Source of the DNA: Artemisia argyi
Taxonomy: Eukaryota > Streptophyta > Magnoliopsida > Asterales > Asteraceae
Direction of reading: 5' to 3'
DNA: 64,000 nt
NCBI GenBank assembly: GCA_030686995.1
Contig: CM060687.1
Location: forward strand, 169,866,090 to 169,930,089
The translations under genes and the position numbers were made by a program. The notes under the pieces are model-generated. The model had not been told where the DNA came from. It saw only the letters and a list, made by a program, of their open reading frames with translations, and did not search any database. Each line of letters begins with the position of its first letter. Position 1 is the first letter of the stretch. Shown here one piece after another: positions 23,978-34,557 of this stretch.

Positions 23978-24437
23978 TTTCTGGTTATCAGTCCGCCATG
24001 TCTAAATGACAAAAGGATTGGCTAATCCAGGAGCAAACGGCTCTTGGTAAAGATATATCAAATCCATTTATGGCTTACAATTTGCCCAAAATTGTATGGT
24101 ATCTCAACTCGCCATATCCTAAAAAGTGAAAGAGTTGGCTAGCCCGCAAGATTATGGCTTGTGGTAAAGGCAGTGGAAAAACCATAATTGGTAATCAGCT
24201 CACCAAGATGTTGACTATTCCATCAAGAGTTGGCTAGTCCAGAAGCAAACGGCTTTTGGTAAAGACAAATCAAATCCGTTGACAGCTGGTGGTTTGCTCA
24301 AAATCACATGGTTATCAAGTGGACCATAGTTCTTACTTGAATCGATACATCTGGATACTCCAGAAGTGATGGCTTTTGGTAAAGAGTTTCAAATCCATTA
24401 AGTTTTCAAAACAGTTTATTGCTAGGGACTAGCAATA
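23978..24437 (+). repeat. Tandem hairpin units with compensatory changes
   Basis: Four degenerate units of 60-120 bp, each with GGNTANTCC, a 7-bp stem, then TAAAG. Stems: CCAGGAG/CTCTTGG (24027-24047), CCGCAAG/CTTGTGG (24144-24164), CCAGAAG/CTTTTGG (24239-24259 and 24360-24379). A second stem in units 1 and 3 also covaries: ACAATTT/AAATTGT (around 24085) and GTGGTTT/AAATCAC (around 24290), both around a GCYCA loop. A stem ATTGCTA/TAGCAAT (24418-24436) closes the array just before the polypurine tract. Confidence 0.8.
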
Positions 24438-24440
24438 GTT

Positions 24441-24453
24441 TAGTGTGGGGGAT
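24441..24453 (+). other. Polypurine tract of nested element
   Basis: TAGTGTGGGGGAT, directly before the right LTR. The 5' neighbour is a perfect 7-bp stem (24418-24436) and the 3' neighbour is the LTR-start hairpin (24454-24477). Confidence 0.9.
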
Positions 24454-27400
24454 TGATGAGTGCTCAAACACTCATCATTTTTGGTCAAATCTGAACTGCA
24501 AAACATACAAAAACACTCAAAAATGCATCAAATTACTGAAAATATTCCAAAATTGTGTTTTATATGTTTTAGATGCAAAATGAGTAAAAACAAATGAAAA
24601 ACGTACAAAGTTTGCAAAATTGGCAGTTTCAGTCCCCCCAACTTTCATAAAATGTCAAGTCTAGTCCGTGGTCATTCAAAATATGGAAAATTATCACCAA
24701 AGGTCCTTTTAAAATCATAAGTTGTCATATTTAGTCCTTTAGTGAAAAATCTCAAAAGTTTTGGAAATTTGCAATTTAGTCCCTAGAGTTTCAGAAATTG
24801 GCAATTTTGGTCCCTAGTGGGATATTTTTGAAAGAAAAATCACTTTTGGTCCCTGGAAATTCACAAGTGTTAATTTTAGGTCCTTGGTGTGAAGTTTGGA
24901 AAAATGTCAGTTTTGGTCCCTCAAGTTTGGCAATTTGGCAATTTTGGTCCCTGGGCATTCAGAAATGGAAAATATGCAAATATGGTCCTTGGGTTATTAC
25001 ACTATGGCAAGTTTGGTCCTTTAGTCAACTTTGGAGATATGACAAATGCAGCCCTTAAATTTTTAGTAATTACACAAACGGTCCTTATTGTTTTATTAGC
25101 CAAAATAAACAAACAAACCAAAACTAATCCAAAACCAAACCTGGTCCAACACTAATCCACCCAATACCCCTAAGCCCAACATCCATGGCCCAAAACCCCT
25201 ACTCCATTTTTGAAATATTACCCTGGTCGTTTGACCAGGTCAAACCCAACACCCCTAACCTCCCTTTTCCCTCCCACTAATCACCACCATCCCCACCCTA
25301 ATTACCAGGGAACTTTGCCTCCCCCTCCTCCCCTATTTTCTTCACCAAACTCACCTACACCACTCCTCGTGTCCCCTCCTCATTAATTACCCCAACCTCC
25401 TCACCAAACCCCACCAAACTGCCAAACTCCCTTTTCCCGCCAAAAATGGATAAACGGCTAAGATCAAAAGATAAACATCCAACAGCTCAGAATAGAGGTG
25501 GGAAAGTGTGAGAAAGCTTCCTCAGTGCTAAAAAGTTATATAAAAAGAGAAGAGAAGGAGGAATGAAGATTATTAGTTAAGCTTAGTATATCTTTATTTT
25601 CGTAGGTAGTATAGTTTTAGTTTCAGTCATAATTTTCATTCAAATATTGTTGTACTCAGTTTCCTTAGTGTAATTTTGAACCTTATTTACCTTGAATTAC
25701 AAGTAATTTCCACAGAATTTATATTTAGCATTTATCTAGTGAAATTGACAACTTCACTGATAAGTGTTAATTGTTGTTGTTTATTGTTCATTTCATCTCA
25801 ATTCAGTTCCACTTATGAGTGTTTAAGGTCTTTGGATCATTAAAATCAGTCTTAGTTCAAGTTTATCTAAAAATCTCAAAAATACTCAATAAATAGGTTT
25901 AAAAATAAAAATCACTGTGAAGGAAGATAGAAGCAAAGGAGCTTGTTGATTTTGGGACTTACATGGTTTAGAGCCTCTTGGGAGGCATTAAGTTGTGTTC
26001 TCTTAGTTTGGTTAATGAGTTCTTAGTACAAACCACTTGTAAGTCCTTTTTCACAAATTTGGTGTTTTACTGAAGCTTAACTTATTATATGCTTATAGTT
26101 GTTCATTTGTACTTCTTTTATTTATGTAAGTTGAATTATTGCCTTATGTTACTTAGTTGTTCCTTAAAATATTTTGTTTCTCAGTTTTTAAGTTTCAATG
26201 TCAAAAATGCTTAGTGGTAATTATTGAGATTTAGTTGTTACTGTTGGTGTAAATCTTTTCATTTCAGCCTTTTATATAACTATAGGTGTCTATATGTCAA
26301 TATCAGGGTCTGAATCCATCATTTACTTCAAAAATCTCAAAACAGTCATGGTTTAGGCAGTGTTTGGCTCAGGGGTGTGTAATGAGTCCCATGAGGTTTA
26401 AGTGTAGTGTTTTGGTTTAAACAGGCTCATAAAGGTTTAAGTAGGACAATTCAAGCATAAAATCCCTTGGTTATTTGCAAGAAAGTCAATATCACCTCTA
26501 ATCCAATCTCCTCAGTTAGTGTTAAGGGTTTAGAAAGCCATTTCATCATTGTGTCCTTTAAACTAGTTAAGATAGCTTATAGTAGTCTCATAACATCTTA
26601 ATACATCAATTAGGATTGGATTTGATCATTAGAAAGTCACTTAAGTCAAAGTTCAAAGTTTTTCATGAAAAGTCAAATTGCTTGTTTTCAGTTTTTTCCA
26701 TTTCTTGCAAGATTTTTATAGAATTTTGTGGTTAGATCTAGGTCTTGATCTTTTCAGGACTTGTAGTCCACCACCTCATCTATTGAATCCCATTGTCCTC
26801 TTATTTTTATGAATTTTTCACTGGGCCCCACATTGGTCCAAAGACACTTGCAGGGCTGGCCTTTCCCCTGCATCAGCAGGTCACCACCACACCACCATCT
26901 TTGGTGGTGGTTTCTGGCCACCACAGTGGTCGCACATTCCCCCACTTGGTTTCTTTCAACCCCTTCCTGTCCATCTTCTTACTTTGACCAAGACTTTGAG
27001 CTTATGACCTCTGGGACCCACCTTAAATCATCTTAAGTTTCTGTCCCATTTTCAATTAAGCATCAAGACAACCAAGTGCTTATTGTGACTTAAATTGCTT
27101 ATTCAGTGGATCCCATGTGCTTATTCTGGCTTATACATGTCCAATAAACTCATTGGAACCAGAATCTACCTTTGTGGGTTCCACTTAAGTCCATTTGAGC
27201 TTATTTCCTTACTTGGTCAACCAAAGTCAACTGTTTGGCTTATTGCTTCACACTCAGCTTATTTTCAAGTTCCATAAAAGTTGTTTTTACAAAAGTTGTT
27301 TGATTTTAGGTATAAAATAGGTTTGTAAAAGAAAAATCAAGAAAAAACAAATTTAATTATAAGTGATAGTTTCTATTTAATGTAATTTAAATTTTAATTT

Positions 27401-28305
27401 TCCTTTTTAGATTTTTATTAAGAACTTAGCATTTTTATATTTTTCTTAAATTCCTTTTATATTCAATTAATTTTAGTAATTTTCTCAGATTTTTATTTTG
27501 TCTTTAGTATTAATTAGATTTAATATTAGTTTTATTATTAATTAATTAATAATTAAGTATTAAATAGCATAATTAGTTTTTGTTAAGCACCACCTAGTTT
27601 TTATATTTTTCCTAGCTTTTATATGTTAAAATATAGTTTAAGAAATTTTTCCATAATTTTTACTGTTCATTTTCTATTTTTCTTAATTAATTTAGTTAAA
27701 TTAGATATTAATTAATAAATAAGTAAATAATTAGTAAAATAGTTTAAAAATACATAAAACTAACTTTTTATAATTTTTTAGATTCCTGTGATGGTTAATT
27801 AGATTTATAAAAATCTTCTTAATTATCTAAGTCTTTTTAGTAATTTTAATAATTTAAATCAATATAATTAGTTAATAAATAAGTAATTAGTAATTAATTA
27901 ATAATAAATAATTAATTAGTGTAAAAATTTATTTTCTTTTTCTAAAAATTTTCTTTCATCCTTAGGTTTGTAAAAAAGTCATTTTCACCCTCTGTGGGTT
28001 TTCAGATTTCAGTTTTCACTTTTTATTTTGTACGTTCGCGTAAATTTAATCTGAACGTACACGTTTTTAGGTATTAAACGTTTCTGGTTTTTCTAAATTC
28101 ATTTATATGTTCATATAGCTTATTTAAGCTGTCTCCTTGTAGATTCCTTAGTGTAATCAAACACAAACCCCTTTCTGTCCAAATTCACCCGATCATAAGC
28201 CCGTTTGAATACAATCCACACCTCGACGGGACACAACGACCCATTTTTTTGACTATATTGACCACATCCATGGTTGACTTTAGTTGACTGCTTTTGCCTC
28301 AATCA
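24454..28305 (+). repeat. Right LTR of nested element
   Basis: 3,852 bp, with the same features as the left LTR: start hairpin, GGTCCCT array (about 24610-25090), TATA box near 25543, AT-rich block (27330-27930). It differs by scattered substitutions and by a deletion near 28240 where left-LTR bases CCGGGGAAACAC and following are missing. Confidence 0.93.
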
Positions 28306-30020
28306 TTGGTCATAAGCATCACAGCTGCATTGGCTTCAAGATCTTCCATATCATCGTCGTTGTAAGTATTAGCGAAGAAACTATTTTTTTGATCAGTGAA
28401 AGTTCCTTCCTTTTCATCTTTGAGAGCCATTAGTAATGCCTGCTTGTGAAACTGACTGCCGCAGGTTCTCGGTTTTGGACATGCTGTTGCAATATGACCT
28501 TTTTCGTTGCAGTTGTAGCACCATATCGCATTCCCAGATTCTGTATTGCCATTTGCCACATTGTCATTTCTTCTTTGAGGAGCACCTGAATTGTTTCTGA
28601 ATCCCCCATTGTTGTTGAACCTTTGTCCATACCCAGAATTTCCTGAATACCCTCCTGAACCTGAACGTCCAGGATTACGATTCTGAATCTCAACTCGACC
28701 ATCTTGAATGACAGCTTGATTCCTTGTATTTGATGAAGAACGAAGACGGTTATTGGTCTTGTTTGAGAATTTGCTAAAAGCACGAGCGATAAGAGCAAGT
28801 CCTTGATTCAACGTATTGACGTCTTCATCATCATCTTCTATCTAATTTGAGTAGTACATGCTATCATGATTGTCATATGGAGCAAGTTTAGGAGAAGCCT
28901 GGTGCGAGGATGATTCATATGGGACCATTTTGTGTGAGGTTGCAGGTTGTTGGTAACTGAAGTAATTCTGTTCTTGAACATAAGCATGATTAGACATCGG
29001 AGGATGTGCAGCATGAGATTTAGCAACGAGTGCTAGGGGATTAGAAGTAGGTGGTGGTGTATATCCTCCTCGTGCAGCTCTATCTTTTTCAACTTCAGAT
29101 TCATAGTGCTTGAGATAATCATACAACAAACCATATGGATCATCATGAAGATTCTTAGCTTGTCTCACAAATGTCACATACTTTTGCCACTCGGAACCCA
29201 GACTACTAACAAACTTTGTATTGATAGCGATCCTTGGAAGGTGTACTGTATGTCTCTCTAAGTCGTTGACGACATTGGTGAAACGATGATAGTAAGATTC
29301 AAGTGATTCCCCTGGTTCGATCATGAAATTAGTGTATTCCAAGTAAAGTTTAGATTCCATGTCTTCTTTGTTCAGTTGTGTGCCTTCCATAAGTAGATGG
29401 ACGTGTTCCCTCATAGCTTTTGCAGTTGTCTGAGCATCAACACTTCTGAATATGATATTTGGTATTCCCTGAAGTATGTAAGACATAGCATACTCATCTG
29501 CTTCACGATGAAGGTGTTGTTCGGTAGTGAGTGCAGACTCAAGAACTTGTACAGCAGTTGGAGCTACTGGAGGATCAGCAGATGGGTCACCTCCAACGTA
29601 GTTAACAGGCCACTGAAATGGTCCTTCAAGGATAACTTGTTTCATGTACTTACCATAGGGTTTCTTGAGTTCTATAAACCTTAAGAATCGACTTGCCCAC
29701 TGAACATAATTACCCGGTGTAAGCATTGGTGGAGTGTCAATAGATCCTGCTTCATGTCTGGATTGTTGAGTTGAAATGACTTCACACATCCTGTCAAACC
29801 AATGAGTCTGTTTGGATGGGAGTTGGCCTTGTTGTTGTGACATTGGATATGATTGTTGTATTGGAACCATCTGATGTTGTTGCATGAGAAGATGTTGTTG
29901 TGAGTAAACCGGTTGTTGATAATATTGTGGTGATTGTTGATACTGTTGCTGTTGCTGATGATACTGCTGATTCTGATGTTGCTGAGGATGGTTAAAGTTG
30001 TAGTACGGTGGTTGAGACAT
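28306..30020 (-). pseudogene. Copia gag, interrupted by nested retrotransposon
   Basis: The ATG at 30020 (MSQPPYYNFNHPQQ) is chosen over the longer open frame because upstream codons are only translated TTCGAA repeats. Residues 1-70 are Gln/Tyr-rich. A Copia gag domain follows (VQWASRFLRFIELKKPYGKY, then NFMIEPGESLESYYHRF). A zinc knuckle CYNCNEKGHIATACP (CX2CX4HX4C) lies near the end. One in-frame TAG at 28842-28844 sits between the gag domain and the knuckle. The frame is cut at 28306 by the nested element and resumes at 17151. Confidence 0.88.
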
Positions 30021-30059
30021 AATGAAACACTTGTGTGAAAAGATGGATCTTGTAGAAGG

Positions 30060-30660
30060 TATAGGATTTAGCCAATTTTCGAAAACTAGTACCACTGTGA
30101 TTGCGAAACTTTGTGACTTAGGTGATCTCGAAAACTTGCACACTTGTGGAGATTTGCGAAACTTAGTGACTGTATGGTGATTTCGAAACTTATAATCCTT
30201 GAGATTGCGAAACTTTGAAATTTCGAAATTAAGTGGCTGCTTGATTTTCGAAATTTGTGGAAGATGAGTGTTATCGCGAAACTTAAGAAGTTTGCGAAAA
30301 AATGTGATTTTCGAAAAGAGTGTGGATTTTCGAAAACACAAACACACGTACAAACTTTCGAAATTGTACAGTTTCGAAATTTATCCAAAAGTCGAAGTAA
30401 TTTTCTTTCTTATACAAGAAAGAAAATACTGAGTTCACTAACCGTAAGTCGATAGGATGCAAGTACTCGCGATTTCGAAGTGTGGTCAATGGTGAGATTG
30501 CGAAATTTAGGCAAAATTTTGTTTTCCAAGAAAGCTAACCAAAGACTCGTTTTTTGTTAAAGATTCTTGTACTTTTAGGTATAAAAAGATGATATCTTAA
30601 AGAAAGTTGTAAACTTGAGAAGCTTTTTTCACAAATGAAAAAATTTCGAAAACAAGTACA
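30060..30660. repeat. TTCGAAA-motif array, gag leader
   Basis: About 17 TTCGAAA, TTGCGAAA or TCTCGAAA words, including 30078, 30104, 30129, 30156, 30183, 30207, 30220, 30247, 30293, 30330, 30359, 30375 and 30645. They lie between the primer site and gag. The same motif set precedes ORF3 (9310-9930) and is rare elsewhere in the window. Confidence 0.85.
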
Positions 30661-30864
30661 AGAAATCAAACTCGTAAATTTTGATAAAAAATTGAAACTT
30701 TTTTTTTTGTAATGTTTTGTAACACAAGTTTGTAAGCAAATATGTGATAGAAAACAATAAACAAAAACAATAAAGTTCAAAAAAATTTAACAAAAATAAC
30801 GAAAGAAAAAGAGAGTTTGGATCGATTTCTAAAGAAAACAATAACTATACCTTCATATGGCGAA

Positions 30865-30872
30865 TGATACCA
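30865..30872 (-). other. Primer-binding site, tRNA-Met type
   Basis: TGGTATCA on the minus strand, two bases inside the 5' LTR. It matches the start of the usual initiator tRNA-Met primer site of plant Copia elements. Confidence 0.8.
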
Positions 30873-30874
30873 CT

Positions 30875-31217
30875 TGTTAGGTACCCATATTGATTTCACA
30901 CAAACAAGAATGAGATAGATATAAGGATTTGGGTGATTAAATGAATGAGAGAATTGTAAATGCAAGAGTTTCCTTAATATTCCAAATAACCAACCAAATA
31001 CAAATGAGACCTAGAGGTTCTATTTATAGGAGGGAAGCTAGGGCAACACTCCTAGCTCCCATATTCCTTGAATTCGTGGGCCTCTAAGGTCTAGTGGGCT
31101 TTTCATAAGCCTTAAATACATGAATAATATTCAAATGTAAGTAACTAATAGTTAAGCAACCTAATATTATTACAAATGACCGAGACTTGATAAAATAGTA
31201 GAACTTTGATCCCAACA
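30875..31217 (-). repeat. 5' LTR of Copia element 1
   Basis: 343 bp, flanked by TSD CACTT at 31218-31222. It contains the element promoter on the minus strand: TATA box CTATAAATA at 31021-31029. Confidence 0.95.
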
Positions 31218-31326
31218 CACTTGGTGTTACAAACATTTGGTTGAATAACAAAATGTGCCACATTTAAACCAAAAATTCTGCAAACTCAAGATGAAAAATA
31301 AATGAATGGAAAAGACTTTCGCAAAC

Positions 31327-31449
31327 CTTGGCACTGCCATGCATGATGCAAATCAGAATCCCAATCTTGAATCCATCTTTTGTATGGATCATCCGAACAA
31401 GAAGTGCACTAGATACATGTTGAATAACATCTGCTGCAGAGGTCTTTCC
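31327..31449 (-). pseudogene. Pumilio homolog 24-like exon fragment (CPL region)
   Basis: Minus-strand reading GKTSAADVIQHVSSALLVRM, then IHTKDGFKIGIL and MHGSAK, followed by a possible donor. The segment matches the start of the CPL domain typical of Puf6/APUM24-type proteins in ribosome biogenesis. The flanks do not continue the protein, and intermediate exons are missing. It is therefore a fragment of the same locus as 2020-2143, split by the Copia insertion at 31217. Confidence 0.65.
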
Positions 31450-32121
31450 ATATACTCAGTTTTAGAAACATGACTAATCAAACCCAAAACAATTACACGA
31501 TCTCCTATTGTCTTCAAACATTGGTGGTGGTGGCGTGACTCAGTGATGATGGCCTGAATAGGTGGCAAAAGAGGGTGGGTGGCCGGATGGAGGAGATGGC
31601 AAAAAGTGGCTAGGGTTTGTTTGTGTCTGCTAGGAAAAATGGGAGAAAGCCTAATTACTTACCTTTATATACCCAAGGCTATAAAATTCAAGTGACATTT
31701 TTATAAAAGTTCAGGGGTGGGCGGTGTAAATATATAGCAGGGGCTATTCTTGTAATTTTTGTGAAGTTGAGGTTCGGGACCCGTTTAGGCTCGATAACGA
31801 TCAATCCAAGACACGAAAATTATTCCAATAAAAACGAGTATTCGCACAACTAGTTTCTCATAAATAATATACGATTAATAATCAAATCCAATTGTTTTTT
31901 TTTTTAGTTTATGGTTGTGCAGATACGCGTTGTATGCAGTTTTCATGTTTTGCGAGATAACCCCATGTAGCAATGAGACACGCTCCATTGGCAATGAGAC
32001 ATGCTCCATTCACACTCGCTCCTATAACAAATTTCAACCTTGATTTTCTGCACATCCCATTTACATTCAAAATCAAACCAAAATTACACCAAGACAATCG
32101 GTAACGATTCTTTATGAATCC
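31450..32121 (-). promoter_or_regulatory. Promoter-like sequence upstream of the Pumilio fragment
   Basis: On the minus strand a TATA box (GGGTATATAAAGG, 31661-31674) precedes a leader with the plant 5'-UTR phrase AAACCCTAGCC (near 31610). An ATG with a very short frame follows near 31530. Whether it belongs to the Pumilio fragment or to another lost gene is unclear. 31740-32121 shows nothing recognisable. Confidence 0.35.
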
Positions 32122-32640
32122 TTAGGGCCTGTTTGACTAAGCTTATTAAACATAAGCTCATTTGGGCTTATTTTTTATAAGTTCCAATTTTACGGCTTAT
32201 TTTGAGACTTGTCGGCTTATATAAGTTTATTATGATATGATAAACTTATAAAAGCCGACAAGTCTCAAAATAAGCCGTAAAATTGGGGCTTCTAAAAAAA
32301 AGCCGAAACTTAATGAAATTTCAGCTTATTTTTTATAAGCCCCAATTTTACGGCTTATTTTGAGACATGTCGGCTTTTATAAGTTTACCATATCATAATA
32401 AACTTATATAAGCCGACAAATCTCAAAAGCCACAAAATTGGAGCTTATAAAAAATAAGACACCCAAATAGGCTTACGTTTAATAAGCCGAAACAAACACC
32501 CCCTTAAAAAGAAGTCTAGATTCGTAATCTTAAACTCACCAAATCAAATATCAGTGACGATTCTTATGAATCCTTAATTAAAAAGAAGTCTAAATTCATA
32601 ACCTTAAACTCACCAAATCAAACATTGGTTTATTCCATGA
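32098..32640. repeat. 74-bp tandem repeat carrying the MITE
   Basis: Units starting TTAAAAAGAAGTCTA at 32504 and 32578 contain TTAAACTCACCAAATCAAA and CGATTCTTATGAATCC. The end of a preceding unit lies left of the MITE (32104-32124). The MITE inserted at the boundary of unit 1. Confidence 0.7.
32125..32503. mobile_element. Tourist-like MITE made of two tandem foldbacks
   Basis: 379 bp, starting GGGCCTGTTTG and ending CAAACACCCCC, flanked by TTA (32122-32124, 32504-32506), the TSD of PIF/Harbinger elements. Inside are two consecutive long inverted repeats. Each has arms containing CCAATTTTACGGCTTATTTT, then GACTTGTCGGCTT or its variant, pairing with AGCCGACAAGTCTC-type arms. Confidence 0.75.
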
Positions 32641-33621
32641 TTAGATCAAAAAAATCGTAATTCTATGTTTAGATCAAAATCACAAATTAAAAACCACAGC
32701 AAATTATCCTAAAAATATGCAATTAAGAACATCTCCATAATCGAATGAATTGATGATATAACCCATTTTTAATAATCGATTTTAATGGCAGATGATTGAC
32801 AGGCACATTTAGTTCAATGGGTAAGTTTGTTATACAATTAATCTTGATTTTTTATCACGAGTTTTTGATTCAGTTCGTGTTTTATATGATTAATCATAAT
32901 CATGCTTTTTATGATAGGTGAATCATGAATGGGGTCACCAAATGTTTGATAAAATGTCTAAGAGAAAAAGATACTGTATTAAGGAAGAGGCAGATGTTCA
33001 ATAAATATAATTACTTTTTGCAGGTTTGTGATTATTGGCTTCTTTGTTATTGACACTTATTGTCCTAAATGCAACAATTTAAAGATAAAAACATCAAAAC
33101 GTATGCTATAGTTTAGTTTCATTTTTGTTGGTGCAATATGGCATACTAGGTGTTTGATAGAAGTCTTGACCTAAGATAATGATTCTAGATATTTGGTTAT
33201 TTAAGTAACAAACAACGATCATTTATATATGCGTTGGTATTCCTTTCATGTGGATGATGACATGCTTATCTGGGTTAGAAATAAGTAAGTTAGAACATGC
33301 TTATCTTCAAGTCGTGTTTTTACTCTAGAATGAGTGTATACACAGTTTCATTCAAATACTCAAACATGCTTTTCCGTTTTAACAATATTATAACTAATCC
33401 TAAACACCCTTGAGCAGCTTTTATTGCTATGATGGAAAAGGATCACTCTAAAAATAATTTGTTATGACTAAAGCAGATAAAAAAATGTCGAGTATTTTAT
33501 TTTTACAGATTTAGAAAAGCTTAAAGAGATTGATGAGTATGAATGAGCACTTAAAAGGGAAGTGTTAGCCAGACAGTACGCTTTGAAAGTTCAGGTACAA
33601 TTTAGTGAGCGCCCGAATGAA
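32641..33621. other. AT-rich DNA without recognisable features
   Basis: No open frame, repeat or RNA gene that I can support. Confidence 0.5.
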
Positions 33622-33741
33622 GACCGGGCCGGATGTGACTGGGTTTTTGCTTGTTTGATAACCAGATTGAACCGGCTCAGAGACCGGGCCGGATGTGACT
33701 GGGTTTTTGCTTGTTTGAGAACCAGATTGAACCGCCGGTTT
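33622..33741. repeat. Two 60-bp tandem repeats
   Basis: Units at 33622-33681 and 33682-33741 share GACCGGGCCGGATGTGACTG and GCTTGTTTGA. A GC-rich flank follows (CCGGTT, GGTCAACCCGG, GACCGGGTCATG), a type of repeat common in plant intergenic DNA. Confidence 0.75.
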
Positions 33742-34557
33742 TTTGTTGACCCAGGTCAACCCGGTATGATAAACCCGACCGGGTCATGATTTTTTATTAA
33801 AAAATCTAACAAAACATTCTTTTTATCCTATCAACCTTTTTAAATTTAATTTACAAGTTGAAGTGGTGAGGAACAACGCTTTGGTTATGTTATTTGTTAT
33901 TTTGCTTCTTTATATAGATATCTTTCTAGCCTATCATTGCATCCCCGTGTTTCGGTAGCATTGAAGCTAGGTAGTGCCTCATATGCTAGTTAGTACATGA
34001 CCATTAGAACACTAGCCTATAGGTTGCTTGCGGTGTGACCATCTGTGTAGGACTTAACCATAGGACTACCTACACTAGTAGATATGCTTAAGAAGTGCTG
34101 GAGAAACCCTACGTGGACCAAACGAGGGTTTAGTGTTTAAACCACTAGATAGGTCTAGAAGATAGCTAGTGCGTAATGACTAAAACTATACACTTGGCCA
34201 CCGTGACCATCGGGGTTGGGTCAAGGGATTATATGTTAGGTCACAATCACCATTTATGCCTAATGATATATAACCACTAAATAAAACTAGGATCTAGACA
34301 CACCACATTATAATTAAACCATCACTTCCTTTCTAACTTCTCCCTCTTTTAGTTCATTATTAAGTTCTAACAATCAACTCTCTAAATTGAGAAAACAAAC
34401 CAACACCTTATTCACCAGACCAACAGCTCTTGGGATGACACTCGGATTTACGTACACTATACCACACATGACCGGGTATACTGCTCATTAGAATGTGTTA
34501 GGCCTTAAGTACTTCTAAGTTTATAAATTTAAAACATGATACAACGCATCATGTTTT

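Larger units (their letters stand above)
17152..28305 (+). mobile_element. Non-autonomous LTR retrotransposon (LARD-like) nested in Copia gag
   Basis: 11,154 bp with very long LTRs (17152-21038, 3,887 bp; 24454-28305, 3,852 bp) and a short internal region (21039-24453). TSD TTGGT at 17147-17151 and 28306-28310 is perfect. The plus orientation is set by a tRNA-Asp-like primer site after the left LTR and a polypurine tract before the right LTR. Only a gag-like ORF is present: no protease, RT, integrase or RNase H is seen. It must depend on an autonomous relative, probably a Gypsy element judging from the primer site and zinc knuckles. Confidence 0.93.
2253..31217 (-). mobile_element. Large Copia LTR retrotransposon with extra 3' ORF, interrupted by a nested element
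   Basis: The boundaries are two 343-bp LTRs (2253-2595 and 30875-31217), both TGTTAGG...CCAACA on the plus strand, flanked by the perfect target-site duplication CACTT (2248-2252 and 31218-31222). Orientation is minus: the primer site is next to the high-coordinate LTR and the polypurine tract next to the low one. Without the nested insert and its extra TSD the element is 17,806 bp, very large for Copia. Order on the minus strand: LTR, TTCGAA-rich leader, gag, coiled-coil gag-pol linker, protease, integrase, RT, RNase H, second TTCGAA-rich region, an ORF of about 1,390 codons, a 2.3-kb tail, LTR. The coding region has at least a dozen stops or frameshifts, although the LTRs differ at only three positions. 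Confidence 0.95.

Noticed and set aside
19452..27277. Several 60-90 codon frames inside the nested element's LTRs
   Set aside because: They are not kept in both LTR copies with the same length and have no family features.
30021..30353. Upstream extension of the gag frame
   Set aside because: It only translates the TTCGAA array (FRK/FRN words). The Met at 30020 starts a normal Gln-rich gag.
31909..32097. Small minus-strand ORF with a repeated IANGACLIA phrase
   Set aside because: It comes from a short direct repeat (CAATGAGACA), and no homology was recognised.
32160..32460. MicroRNA precursor
   Set aside because: The foldbacks are too long and perfect and carry MITE ends with a TTA duplication, so a MITE explains them better.
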